Origin: an uncultured Porphyromonadaceae bacterium | Lineage (GTDB): Bacteria; Bacteroidota; Bacteroidia; Bacteroidales; Muribaculaceae | Direction: 5' to 3' | Assembly: GCA_937901905.1 (NCBI GenBank) | Contig: CALDIF010000027.1 | Span: 1 to 43,722 of the forward strand | DNA: 43,722 nt | In this document: one piece after another, positions 1 through 8,163 of the stretch | Layout: each line of letters starts with the position of its first letter | Position numbering within the stretch: position 1 is the stretch's first letter | The notes under the pieces: model-generated | Databases searched by the model: none | What the model was told of the DNA's origin: nothing | Seen by the model: the letters and a program-made list of their open reading frames with translations, nothing else | Translations under genes and position numbers: made by a program

Positions 1-119
1 CAATAGCATCGGCTTTTTATCACCTACCCAAGACGGCCTTTTTCGCACGGATACTATTATTCTGGTGTTTGTGCCAAATCAAGATGTTTTGATGTTGGTT
101 AGGCACTTTTATGTAGTTG

Positions 120-785
120 TCACCACTGTATGGGTGGTGTGCCATGTGCAATGAGGTATTCGTTCGCTTTGGAAAAGTGGCGACAACCGAACCACCCGCC
201 ACGGTTGGCTGACAGTGGCGAGGGGTGGGCGGCGGTTAGCACCAGGTGTCGACCGCGATCGATGTAGCGTCCCTTGTTCTTGGCATAATTGCCCCAAAGC
301 ATGAATACCAGTCCGCTACGTTCAGTAGCGAGTGCATCGACAACGGCATCGGTGAATTGTTCCCAACCGTGTCCTTGATGGGAACCGGCTCGATGAGCCT
401 CAACAGTGAGTGTGCTGTTGAGCAGGAGCACGCCTTGTCGAGCCCATCGTGACAGGTCTCCGTCGTTTGGTATCGGAGCACCAACGTCGTCGTGCACTTC
501 CTTGAAAATGTTGATTAATGACGGTGGCAGCGGCACGCCGGGCGCGACGCTGAAGCATAATCCGTTTGCTTGTCCCTCGCCGTGATAGGGGTCTTGTCCG
601 ATAATCACGACACGCACGGCATTGAACGGTGTCGTATCGAACGCTGCGAAAATGCGCCCCCCGGGCGGATAAATAGTGTGTGTCGCATATTCATGTCGCA
701 CAAATTGTGTCAATTGTGTGAAATAGGGCTTGTCCCACTCTGCTTGTAGAACCTCGTGCCACGAGGAATCAATTCGGACGCTCAT
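120..785 (-). CDS. ung: Uracil-DNA glycosylase, family 1
   Basis: This enzyme removes uracil from DNA and starts base-excision repair in the cytoplasm. The 221-residue length is normal for family 1. The catalytic water-activating motif GQDPYHGE is at residues 63-70 (Asp65), and the minor-groove loop HPSPLS begins at His187. The segment LLNSTLTVE near residue 121 and FMLWG near 161 are also typical. The start at 785 gives the usual short N-terminus. It lies 23 bases downstream of a secreted-protein gene on the same strand, and no promoter is seen in the gap, so the two are probably co-transcribed. The identification is firm; only the operon link is inferred. Confidence 0.97.
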   Translation of the reverse strand: MSVRIDSSWHEVLQAEWDKPYFTQLTQFVRHEYATHTIYPPGGRIFAAFDTTPFNAVRVVIIGQDPYHGEGQANGLCFSVAPGVPLPPSLINIFKEVHDDVGAPIPNDGDLSRWARQGVLLLNSTLTVEAHRAGSHQGHGWEQFTDAVVDALATERSGLVFMLWGNYAKNKGRYIDRGRHLVLTAAHPSPLSANRGGWFGCRHFSKANEYLIAHGTPPIQW

Positions 786-808
786 TGCTCGTCGGTTTTA
801 TTGAGTTA

Positions 809-1447
809 TTACGAACCTATCCTATATGTATCGAGTGTGGGCACATCGGGGTCGTTGTCCATGCGCTCAATCAACTCGTTAAGAAAGTAGTTGATGACGC
901 GACGTTTCTTGCGGTCTTTCATGCCGTCGTATCGCATTTGCAAGTCATGGTATCGCTCGAGTAGTACGCTTAATGTCTTGTTGTTGATGTAGTAGACAGC
1001 CTTGTCTTCCAAGTCCACCCAATACAAGTCGGGTGTTATATTAGCCGGATCGTCCATTACATTGCCGAATACGTCGCGTGTGAGAGTGGCGTACTCGAAC
1101 ATCAGGACTTTGTCGTTGAACAACATAGGCACATAGCCGCTTATAGTGCCCCACGACCCGCGAAAATAACGGTTCAGATAGCGTGTGTTAAGCATCCACA
1201 CGCTATCTCCCAAGGCAACCGCTACAGCCTCGTAGGTTATCATTTTGTCGATTTTGGGATTATCGCAACCGAAGTAAACTTCCCACGGCGACTCCGCCTC
1301 AATGATGGGGTCTACCACTACGGCACTGTGTACCCCTTCAATCACGTCGGCTAACGAGGCGTACACGTACAGACTGTCTTGATCATCGGTTGCGCGTGCC
1401 ATCAGTGCGTACGTGAGCAGCAAGCAATATATCAGTATTTTTTTCAT
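809..1447 (-). CDS. Secreted hypothetical protein, 212 aa
   Basis: I do not recognise a family. The N-terminus is a clear Sec signal peptide: two lysines, a hydrophobic stretch ILIYCLLLTYALM, then an ARA cleavage region near residue 19. The mature part is acidic and tyrosine-rich, with no cysteine pattern or repeats, and is expected in the periplasm or outside the cell. The C-terminus contains a short basic helix (MKDRKKRR). It is the first gene behind a good promoter at 1497-1527 and precedes ung. Function cannot be inferred from context. Confidence 0.8.
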   Translation of the reverse strand: MKKILIYCLLLTYALMARATDDQDSLYVYASLADVIEGVHSAVVVDPIIEAESPWEVYFGCDNPKIDKMITYEAVAVALGDSVWMLNTRYLNRYFRGSWGTISGYVPMLFNDKVLMFEYATLTRDVFGNVMDDPANITPDLYWVDLEDKAVYYINNKTLSVLLERYHDLQMRYDGMKDRKKRRVINYFLNELIERMDNDPDVPTLDTYRIGS

Positions 1448-1496
1448 TACGTTTGCAACGATTACCCCATCGCTTATACCGGGGTAAAAAACAATG

Positions 1497-1527
1497 CAAA
1501 GTTAGAAAAACCATTGACGTGCTGCAA
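1497..1527 (-). promoter_or_regulatory. Bacteroidetes-type promoter for the 809-1447 gene and ung
   Basis: On the minus strand the -7 element TAACTTTG lies at 1504-1497 and a -33 TTG at 1527-1525, separated by 20 bp. This matches the Bacteroidetes sigma-AB consensus. It leaves a leader of about 45 bases before the start at 1447. Confidence 0.75.
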
Positions 1528-1586
1528 ATTTATGTAACCGTTAATTTCACACCACCCCTACTCAAGTGGGACGGGAGTGCCGGAAA

Positions 1587-1856
1587 TCACGCGACAATAT
1601 GGTGACGGACGGAGTATGCTCGGGGACGGCAGGTTGCCGTGGCGATCGGCAGTTCGACGGACCATCCTTGAGACTTGTTGCGTATCGATATGGTGCCTAT
1701 CCCGGCAAAGCGACCCGCTGTCTCGCGCAGTTGACGTGACACTTGCTCGATACTGTTGTAACCCGTCGATGCGATACCGGCAAGCGTGTTGCCGCCGGCA
1801 TTGATGCTCCCGTAAATCATGTCGGTGCTTGTCATAGTGTAAGTCGAAGTGCCCAT
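1587..1856 (-). CDS. Small hypothetical protein next to portal gene, 89 aa
   Basis: This is a possible small gene 109 bases downstream of the portal-like gene on the same strand. The first 65 residues look coding: a Ser/Thr/Gly-rich start, then an amphipathic helix (NSIEQVSRQLRET) and the segment RNKSQGWS. The last 20 residues are rich in Arg and His and look less natural, so the C-terminus may be frameshifted or decayed. A -7-like TACTTTTG lies at 1904-1897 upstream. I have the impression that portal genes in Bacteroidales remnants can be followed by a short protein with a similar QGWS motif, but this is memory, not a search. Function is unknown. Confidence 0.45.
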   Translation of the reverse strand: MGTSTYTMTSTDMIYGSINAGGNTLAGIASTGYNSIEQVSRQLRETAGRFAGIGTISIRNKSQGWSVELPIATATCRPRAYSVRHHIVA

Positions 1857-1896
1857 TGCAGTGTAATTTTAATGTTATTACTATCGGTTGACACTG

Positions 1897-1904
1897 CAAA
1901 AGTA
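1897..1904 (-). promoter_or_regulatory. Possible -7 promoter element before the 89-aa ORF
   Basis: The minus strand reads TACTTTTG, which fits TAnnTTTG, 41 bases before the start at 1856. No TTG is seen at the right distance, so this is weak. Confidence 0.3.
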
Positions 1905-1965
1905 TGGCAGCAAAGTGCAATAATACTGCACTGCTGCCTTAATAAAAGTTAATTGTCGGCTATCG

Positions 1966-3303
1966 TCATAGTCTCGTCGTTTGCTCGCCGACAAGCGAGC
2001 GCAGACGACGGTTACGGGCGCGTCTGAACGAAGTGAAGGTGTCAAACAGGTCGGTTAATGCCATGTCGGCATTGGTGCTCTGTGCCTGATACAGTGCTGC
2101 TCCGGTGGTGCCACTGCCGGGCAAGCCTTGTAGTGCACCGGTGACACCGCCTATGCGTTCAAGCATTTGCAGTTGAAGGCGTATCATTTCAAAAGCACCC
2201 ATGTCGGTGCCGTTCGATGTGATTTGTCGTGGTGCTTCGCCACTCTCGCCGGCCACATAGGGCACTATGCTGCCGGTGTGACTCCACAAGCGTGTCAGGT
2301 CGTTCCATGTAAATCCCGCCGGCAACGCTTCGGCAGGGTAGAGCAATACCCCCTTGGCACTGCAACGCATTATTTTGTCAAGCACCGTGACCATGCGATT
2401 AATCATCAACTGTTGGTCAATCACGTCTTCCATGAAGGGGTGGACTTCGCCGTCGGTTAGCGGAAAGAATTTGAATACGAACGGGTGACTGCGGTGTTGC
2501 CATGGCGAGTCGTACTCGACAAGCAACTCACCCGAGGGGGCATACCACCGGCAGTGCCATTGCATCTTGACTCCCCACCGTGAACCCGTATTCTCGTGGC
2601 TCTCAAGAGTCCAAACCTCGATGGCGCGACACTTGCCCGGCTCGTGACTGTTCCAAAACTCGGTTGCCGAGGCGATGTCTTCACCCACCGACAGTAGAGA
2701 GGGAGCACTATCGGCGTTGTCAAGATACAGTCGCTTGATGGCAACTGCCCGTCGTCTCGAACCTCGTGCCACCCTTTGCAGCAGGTCGGCGAGACTCAAG
2801 TCGTGTAATTGACCGATTAACTCGCAGTCGTTGCCTCGCACATCGCGCATCGCGTTGACGAAAAATCGATCCAAACCGACCGTGTTTACATCAACCATGC
2901 CACCGCCTAGGGACTCTACCCGTTGTACGACAACTCCCGAAATCAAGAACTCTTCAAATGCACGACTATCCAGTTCGTCAAGTTGGTTGACATCGGCAAC
3001 GTGTTGCAGTTGTCGGCTCTCGGGAGCGTCCTCGCTCGAGAGGACTTCACTGCGATAGCGTCCCACAAGGGTCTTGATGATGGGGCGCATCACATTGTTG
3101 GTGATAGTGCGGTAGCCGTCGGCAAGATATAACTCGGCATCGGTGCGCATTCGACCGGATTGAGGATCAAATGTCGTGTCGCTCCACTGGTCGCCGTAAC
3201 TGAAACGTTTTACTCGTGCTCGCGTTGTCCGCATCAAAGTGGCATTATTCCATGCTTGACATGCTGCTTGGAGAACTGCATCGTGTTGGTCGGTTGTTTG
3301 CAT
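1966..3303 (-). CDS. Phage portal-like protein (P22-type), orphan
   Basis: The 445-residue protein resembles P22-type portal proteins. It starts with a helical region containing FSYGDQW, followed by a tract on removing or truncating portions of the chain (ITNNVMRPIIKTLVGRYR near residue 70). A later conserved-looking block is HPFMEDVIDQQLMINRMVTVLDK near 290-315. A C-terminal block around 385-425 (GVTGALQGLPGSGTTGAALYQAQ) resembles the portal core that meets the terminase. P22 portal is about 725 residues, so this would be a compact version. It stands alone among host genes: no terminase, capsid or tail gene is near, and it is separated by 14 kb from the integrated phage. The reading frame is intact. 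It may be a remnant of a small phage or a domesticated gene. The family call is by pattern and moderately certain. Confidence 0.6.
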   Translation of the reverse strand: MQTTDQHDAVLQAACQAWNNATLMRTTRARVKRFSYGDQWSDTTFDPQSGRMRTDAELYLADGYRTITNNVMRPIIKTLVGRYRSEVLSSEDAPESRQLQHVADVNQLDELDSRAFEEFLISGVVVQRVESLGGGMVDVNTVGLDRFFVNAMRDVRGNDCELIGQLHDLSLADLLQRVARGSRRRAVAIKRLYLDNADSAPSLLSVGEDIASATEFWNSHEPGKCRAIEVWTLESHENTGSRWGVKMQWHCRWYAPSGELLVEYDSPWQHRSHPFVFKFFPLTDGEVHPFMEDVIDQQLMINRMVTVLDKIMRCSAKGVLLYPAEALPAGFTWNDLTRLWSHTGSIVPYVAGESGEAPRQITSNGTDMGAFEMIRLQLQMLERIGGVTGALQGLPGSGTTGAALYQAQSTNADMALTDLFDTFTSFRRARNRRLRSLVGEQTTRL

Positions 3304-3399
3304 CGTGATTAATGTTGTTGTGTGTTAGTAATCGTGCGCAAAGGAACACATCAACGTCGATTAATCGCCATGTTATTTTATCACACCGCTCTCATGTGT

Positions 3400-3441
3400 T
3401 GACAAACAAATCAGGAACATCACGAATGAGATGCCCCTGAT
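3400..3441 (-). terminator. Probable terminator after the 3468-3836 gene
   Basis: On the minus strand a 12-bp stem (3441-3430 with 3421-3410, including two G-T wobble pairs) with an 8-nt loop is followed by TTTGTTTGTC. It lies 27 bases beyond the stop of the secreted 122-residue protein. Confidence 0.45.
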
Positions 3442-3467
3442 GATGTTTGCTCTATGGAAAAAAGATG

Positions 3468-3836
3468 TTAGCGAAACACCAATTTCCCTTTCTTATAGTC
3501 GTAGCGACCGTTTACAATGAGTACTGCTTTGCTGCGGTATGCCGACCGATAGCAATACTTGGTTTCAACGTAAAATTCATCGTTATAACCCACTTCAACC
3601 TTGTAGAAATTACTGTCAATTCGCGTGACCTTAACATCGTAAGTGCCTTCGTCAATTTCGGTGGGCAATAACACGGCTCGCGCATCTTTCACGTTGTCGT
3701 AACTGTCAATCACCTTGCTATCGCGAGGCAACTCCCGCTTGTCGTAAAAACGCGCCACCTCGAAGGTGTCTTCGCCGCGGACGTAAAGTGCCGTTGCCAT
3801 TAACGCGACTATCAGCAGCACTTGTTTTATATTCAT
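3468..3836 (-). CDS. Secreted hypothetical protein, 122 aa
   Basis: I do not recognise the family. Residues 1-21 form a signal peptide (MNIKQVLLIVALMATALYVRG). The mature part is small, mixed in charge, with alternating hydrophobic residues (YDVKVTRIDSNFYKVEVGY) suggesting a beta-rich fold, and it ends in basic residues (KKGKLVFR). It is 27 bases downstream of the lipoprotein gene, so it is likely the last gene of a run with the transporter at 4737-5600. Periplasmic or surface location is inferred from the signal peptide only. Confidence 0.7.
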   Translation of the reverse strand: MNIKQVLLIVALMATALYVRGEDTFEVARFYDKRELPRDSKVIDSYDNVKDARAVLLPTEIDEGTYDVKVTRIDSNFYKVEVGYNDEFYVETKYCYRSAYRSKAVLIVNGRYDYKKGKLVFR

Positions 3837-3863
3837 AATATTAACTTGGAGGGAAGATAGGGT

Positions 3864-4679
3864 TTACTTGGAGAGAGACTTGACAAACTCCCACGCTGTC
3901 TTGTGAGACTTTACTTTAACGAGAGTGTGGTGAGAAACTATATATTCCGATACGCCGTGATAGTCGGCTCCGTTGTGCCAGTCGTAGGTGTAGCCCATCT
4001 GCGTCCAGGGCAGCGGACTGTCGTCCTCGAATGCCGATGCCACGCTGTACCGATACCATTCGCGGAAGTTGGTTTCGCCGACCTTGTAGTTCTCGTCGGC
4101 ATATGCCGGAAATTCCAATCCCACACTTGTTGTGGTAATATCGGGATCGTGAGCGGGGCGGAACATACCTTTGGGGTCGGCATAAAACTCCACCATGATA
4201 TCGTAGTCACAACTCGGATCAAGACCGTACATTTGCAATAGCCTCATGTGAGACGCGATGCTGTCAAGTCCCTCAAACGCCGTGTTGCGGTTCGCCCAAT
4301 CGGCAGGCAATGAGACCCACGTGCCCATCTCGCGGTCAATGCGATACAAGTCATCGCGACCGAAGAAACGCTGCAAGCGACTCGAGTCAACGAGGGTGAC
4401 AACGAGCACCATGTCGTGACCGTCAATGTTTGTCCACTCCTGACCGGGATACCCCTTTTTAACGGGCATCAGATCGTGGGAAATCTTGGTCGAGTCAAGT
4501 TGTTTGGCATTAGCGATTGATGCAGCGAGGTCGGCTTGTAATGCCGAGTCGTTCTCGAACCATGCAATGTCGTTAACACCATTGAGCGAGTCGGTTTGTC
4601 GGCATCCGATCAAACTCGCAACGGTTATTGTCGCTACAATGATGGCAATTGCTGTAAAAACTAAAGTTAAACTTCTCAT
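3864..4679 (-). CDS. Putative lipoprotein, 271 aa
   Basis: The N-terminus is a hydrophobic segment ending in the lipobox SLIGC, with lipidation expected at Cys26. The mature domain is rich in Asp, Trp and Tyr and carries no repeat or catalytic motif that I recognise. It is expected to be anchored in a membrane, facing the periplasm or outside. It lies 57 bases downstream of the BASS transporter and 27 bases upstream of another secreted protein. No TAnnTTTG element is evident in the gap, so it may be read from the transporter promoter. Function is unknown. Confidence 0.75.
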   Translation of the reverse strand: MRSLTLVFTAIAIIVATITVASLIGCRQTDSLNGVNDIAWFENDSALQADLAASIANAKQLDSTKISHDLMPVKKGYPGQEWTNIDGHDMVLVVTLVDSSRLQRFFGRDDLYRIDREMGTWVSLPADWANRNTAFEGLDSIASHMRLLQMYGLDPSCDYDIMVEFYADPKGMFRPAHDPDITTTSVGLEFPAYADENYKVGETNFREWYRYSVASAFEDDSPLPWTQMGYTYDWHNGADYHGVSEYIVSHHTLVKVKSHKTAWEFVKSLSK

Positions 4680-4736
4680 AAGTGGTTGATATTAACTGAA
4701 ATATGTATTAAAAGGGATGTTCGGCTGTAATGAGCC

Positions 4737-5600
4737 TCAATCAGGTGTCACCGGGTGCCGTTTCACTATGGCGACGTAAACAATCAGCACAATATTCATC
4801 AGCAGCGCATAGAGAATAGCCGGAATGGCAATCCGTTCATCATCAAACACAAAGGGGCTACTCGCGATAGCAATTGCTTGCGCCGCGTTCTGCATGCCCA
4901 CCTCTATCACTATTGTGCGTCTGACCGATTGATCGGTTCCCACCACTCGCGCCAAGAGGGACGAAACTGTCACTGCAAGCAGTATCAAAGCCAACACCGA
5001 CAATCCTAATTGTCCTATAGTCGCCGCTATGGTCTGCCTATGTTGGACAAAGAAAATGGCGGCAAGTAACATGAGCGCGGGAAATGCCACGCGTGCCAGC
5101 ACCCCATCGATGTATATGGCAGCGCGTTGCCACTTCAGTTGCACGACCACGCCCGCGGCGATAGGTATAGCCATTAAAACGATGTTCTGTACCAGCAAGT
5201 TGCCTACCGGCAACGATATGTCGACACCTTTGCCTCCGGCAACTGCCACCACCCATGATAGCACTATCGGTATCGTCAAGAGTGTTATAGTACTGCTCAA
5301 CGCAGTCAAGGTCACCGACAAGGCGACATCGCCACCTGCCAATTTTGAAAACACATTGCTCGAACTGCCGCCGGGACAACATGCCACCAACACCAACCCG
5401 ATAAACATCAACGGCGGTAAATTCATCAGCCACGCCAACCCGAATGCTACAGCCGGCAGCACAACCAACTGACCGGTAAGTCCCACCACTACCGGTATGG
5501 GCTGTCTTACCAATCGAGCGAAGTCGCTCAACTTCAAGGTCAGTCCGAGGTCAAACATCAGCAATGACAGTATGGGCAATACAAGCAAAATAGGATTCAT
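4737..5600 (-). CDS. Bile acid:sodium symporter (BASS) family transporter
   Basis: The protein is a secondary transporter of the inner membrane, probably sodium-coupled uptake of an organic anion. The 287 residues contain about nine to ten hydrophobic helices. The family's discontinuous sodium-site segments are visible: CCPGGSSSNVFSKLAGGD at 75-91 and EVGMQN at 233-238. Members transport bile acids, pantoate, pyruvate or other acids, and the substrate cannot be told from sequence. It is first in a short minus-strand run with a lipoprotein and a secreted protein. A good promoter at 5681-5711 and a strong inverted repeat at 5635-5668 in the leader suggest specific regulation. Confidence 0.9.
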   Translation of the reverse strand: MNPILLVLPILSLLMFDLGLTLKLSDFARLVRQPIPVVVGLTGQLVVLPAVAFGLAWLMNLPPLMFIGLVLVACCPGGSSSNVFSKLAGGDVALSVTLTALSSTITLLTIPIVLSWVVAVAGGKGVDISLPVGNLLVQNIVLMAIPIAAGVVVQLKWQRAAIYIDGVLARVAFPALMLLAAIFFVQHRQTIAATIGQLGLSVLALILLAVTVSSLLARVVGTDQSVRRTIVIEVGMQNAAQAIAIASSPFVFDDERIAIPAILYALLMNIVLIVYVAIVKRHPVTPD

Positions 5601-5634
5601 TGTAATTGCTTAATTTCCGATTTGATTTGGGTTA

Positions 5635-5668
5635 TGCAAGTTAACGCTTTGCAAGGCGTTAACTTGCA
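5635..5668. repeat. Perfect 13-bp inverted repeat in the transporter leader
   Basis: TGCAAGTTAACGC at 5635-5647 pairs perfectly with 5656-5668 around an 8-nt spacer that itself contains another GCAAG. It lies just downstream of the predicted start of transcription and 35 bases before the BASS start codon. It could be an operator for a dimeric regulator or a stable hairpin at the 5' end of the mRNA. Confidence 0.7.
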
Positions 5669-5680
5669 AATTTCGTGTTG

Positions 5681-5711
5681 CAAAATTATAATTTATAGGC
5701 ATATTACGCAA
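5681..5711 (-). promoter_or_regulatory. Promoter for the BASS transporter run
   Basis: The minus strand has TAATTTTG at 5688-5681 and TTG at 5711-5709, with 20 bp between them. This is a good match to the Bacteroidetes consensus. Transcription would begin near 5674, directly in front of the inverted repeat. Confidence 0.7.
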
Positions 5712-5756
5712 ATAGTTTAAACTCGATTTTTTCGCGTCTGCGCACGTCAATCTGCG

Positions 5757-5900
5757 TAAATAAGCCCATGAGGGCGAAACATAGATAACCGTAGGTGGAG
5801 CGCAGCGTAACCTACGGTTAGCAGACGACACCGCACGCAGCCTCTGAAGGAGGCTATATCTCATCGCCCGACATCGCCCGCAGTTGTCCATTTCAACTTT
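5757..5900. repeat. Intergenic repeat, left copy, bordering the R-M island
   Basis: Positions 5757-5777 are identical over 21 bp, in the same orientation, to 9878-9898 on the other side of the restriction-modification genes. The core AGCCCATGAGGGC can form a small hairpin. The left copy continues into a longer palindrome-rich tract: TAACCGTAGG near 5787 pairs with CCTACGGTTA near 5811, followed by CTCATCGCCC. This looks like a dispersed intergenic repeat of the host rather than a gene. A 93-residue ORF over it has no protein-like character. The stretch 5901-6062 shows nothing further that I can name. Confidence 0.6.
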
Positions 5901-6062
5901 ACCTCTTTCGCCGCTTTATAACCCAACGGCGAATAACAACGCAAAGCCCAATTCACCTGCTTTACCGATATAGTATTAAACATAATGTCCCGGTTTTGAA
6001 ATCGCTACACTATACACCACCCACCAAATGACAAGCCCCCATTTCTGAGGCGGTTTTTATGG

Positions 6063-7097
6063 TCAAATTATATTTTTCCTTATTTGTTGGAATGAGCGAT
6101 AAATGTTTTTCCTATGATAGTCTAAAAATACAGGATGAGGTCTGAAATATTCAACTGATGGAACAAAAATTTCATGTCCGTTATACTCCTCATAAAACTC
6201 ATTACCTTCCAATTCTGGAGCGACTAAAACACGATGATTATCATCTATTGTAAAGAATCCTTTATCAAAAGCAAAATGCAAATCCCTGCTAAGGGCAATA
6301 CCATTGCAAGGTAAATATTTGCCATTGTGAGCATTCGGCTTAACATGAGCTGCTTCAAGATTGATAAAGTCCTTATATCGTATGACTTTTCGTGTAATAG
6401 CACAACGATAGCCGTAGGCATTTAGCACAAAGTCACGGAATGACGAACTATTAAAGAAATTAGCACCTAAAGCATTTTCAATCTCTGTTACTTCGTCATT
6501 TTCATCCTCTTTATGTACTAAGTCATCAGATACTTGATTTATAACAGAAGCTGCTTTGTCTGAGACTGTTATTATCTCATTTTCATTGATTAAAGGCTTC
6601 TTTATAAAGTCCAATTCACCATTATATAAAGCATGACCGCCCCAACTTGCAGTGTGATCACGAATGATTGTGTCAAGTGTGTTGTAGTTTGGATTGCTTT
6701 GTGGAATTCTTGTTAAAGAATAAATTGAATCGCCATCAATTTTTTCAACCTTTTCAAAAACAACAATATCGCCAGTCTTATAATACAAGTCGGGATCTAT
6801 GCTGTTGTTTAAGTAAAAACGGATTTCGTCTCTTGGATTGTTGCCCCAATAATTAATCTCCGCATGTTTTTGATTATGAAAATCCAAAGTGCAAATAATT
6901 CTCTCACTCTGCTTATCTGGGAACATTGCTATAACTGTCAGCAAAGCCTTATCATTCATAGTAACTGATGATAAGTGTGGAAAGAATTCCAAACAACTTT
7001 TGGAAATTAGGAAATATCTACCTCTTTGGGGCTTTCCGTCTGCTCCAATTGAGCCAAGTTCTTGATGCCCTGCCCTATGTAAATAGTATTGTGCCAT
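6063..7097 (-). CDS. HNH restriction endonuclease of type II R-M system
   Basis: This is the likely restriction enzyme of the cassette. The C-terminal third is an HNH nuclease of the HNH_2 kind: YRCAITRK near residue 230, the metal-ligand/general-base block EAAHVKP with His251, and NGIALSRDLHFAFDKGF near 265-281. The first 160 residues are of unknown fold and probably hold DNA recognition; an acidic linker (HKEDENDEVTEIE) joins the two. It starts 4 bases after the stop of the second methyltransferase and is the last gene of the operon, so protection would be made before cleavage. The cassette is clearly more AT-rich than the flanking host genes, which suggests transfer. The recognition sequence cannot be read from sequence. 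Confidence 0.85.
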   Translation of the reverse strand: MAQYYLHRAGHQELGSIGADGKPQRGRYFLISKSCLEFFPHLSSVTMNDKALLTVIAMFPDKQSERIICTLDFHNQKHAEINYWGNNPRDEIRFYLNNSIDPDLYYKTGDIVVFEKVEKIDGDSIYSLTRIPQSNPNYNTLDTIIRDHTASWGGHALYNGELDFIKKPLINENEIITVSDKAASVINQVSDDLVHKEDENDEVTEIENALGANFFNSSSFRDFVLNAYGYRCAITRKVIRYKDFINLEAAHVKPNAHNGKYLPCNGIALSRDLHFAFDKGFFTIDDNHRVLVAPELEGNEFYEEYNGHEIFVPSVEYFRPHPVFLDYHRKNIYRSFQQIRKNII

Positions 7098-7101
7098 ATA
7101 G

Positions 7102-8163
7102 TTAAATGTATTTTAATATTTGAATACCTACTGCTTTTGCCAACAACACAGGTACTGCGTTTCCTACTTGACGATTTTGTTGTGTCTTGTTACCCAAGAA
7201 CACAAAATCATCAGGGAAAGATTGCAGTCTTGCACTTTCTCGAACAGTTGGGCAACGATTCCACTTATAATGAAAATTATTTCGGTGACCGGTGTCAATA
7301 GTTCTTGATGGTTTATTGCTTGCGTATCTCGTCCAAGCCATGTGAAAATTTCTACTTGTACCGACACCGTCAGGCAAATCTTTATAATTCCCGCCATCGG
7401 GAACTTGAGAAATAACTTCTTTTACAAAGTCTTTATGTGCGATAGCAACATGATTATAAAGCACGTCATTATCACCTCGCATTAATCTTTGAAAATCAGT
7501 TATAGGCAATTGCTCATAGGTTGAAATTTCTTTTCCGAGCACATCAACAAGCGGCGGCAAATCACCAATTGCCTGCTCACAAGTGATATAATCTTCTTCC
7601 TTAAGATATGGTTCGGGGAATACAAAACTTGCTTCTGCATCACGCAATCCAACGAAAAACAAACGTTTTCTAATTTGAGGTACTCCGTAATCAGCTGCAC
7701 ACAGAATTTTCCAAGACATTTTATAACCAAGCTCCGTAAATCGTCTTATTACTTCGTCTTTAACATGACCTTTATATAAATTGACCATTCCGGGAACATT
7801 CTCAATCATAAATGCAGCAGGCTTAAATCGCTTAACACACTCAATAAAGGCGAGATAATGTCGATTGCGTTCATCATCAAAGTTTCGTTCTCCTGTCAAA
7901 CTAAAGCCTTGACATGGAGGCCCACCAATAATGACATCCAAAGTTTTACCTTCAAGCAATTTTTCTATTTGGTCGAATGATTCCGATGCTGACAAATCAA
8001 GATTAATACCTTTTGCACCCTTCATATTCTTTTCATAAGTATTAAGGGCACTCTGCTCTACATCAATGCCGAACAAAATATTATAACCGGCATCTTGGAA
8101 GCCTTTAGATAGCCCACCACAGCCACAAAATAAGTCTATTGTATTTATTTGATGATTTTTCAT
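7102..8163 (-). CDS. DNA (cytosine-5) methyltransferase, second copy
   Basis: This is a 353-residue Dcm/HhaI-type C5-cytosine methyltransferase using S-adenosylmethionine. Visible motifs in order: I (DLFCGCGGLSKGF, residues 10-22), IV with catalytic Cys (IIGGPPCQGFS), VI (IENVPGM), VIII (QIRKRLFFVGLR), a short target recognition region, IX (RESARLQSFPDDF) and X (QVGNAVPVLLAKA). Its start overlaps the stop of the other methyltransferase (ATGA at 8163-8160), which shows translational coupling. Two different C5 enzymes beside one nuclease suggest each modifies one strand of an asymmetric site, or one protects a second site. That is inference. Confidence 0.93.
   Translation of the reverse strand: MKNHQINTIDLFCGCGGLSKGFQDAGYNILFGIDVEQSALNTYEKNMKGAKGINLDLSASESFDQIEKLLEGKTLDVIIGGPPCQGFSLTGERNFDDERNRHYLAFIECVKRFKPAAFMIENVPGMVNLYKGHVKDEVIRRFTELGYKMSWKILCAADYGVPQIRKRLFFVGLRDAEASFVFPEPYLKEEDYITCEQAIGDLPPLVDVLGKEISTYEQLPITDFQRLMRGDNDVLYNHVAIAHKDFVKEVISQVPDGGNYKDLPDGVGTSRNFHMAWTRYASNKPSRTIDTGHRNNFHYKWNRCPTVRESARLQSFPDDFVFLGNKTQQNRQVGNAVPVLLAKAVGIQILKYI

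Noticed and set aside
1..119. Possible gene end at the left edge
   Set aside because: A short open frame exists on each strand, but neither has protein-like sequence and nothing can be named.
5610..5891. 93-residue ORF between the transporter and the R-M operon
   Set aside because: It runs through the promoter, the inverted repeat and the intergenic repeat, and the translation is not protein-like.
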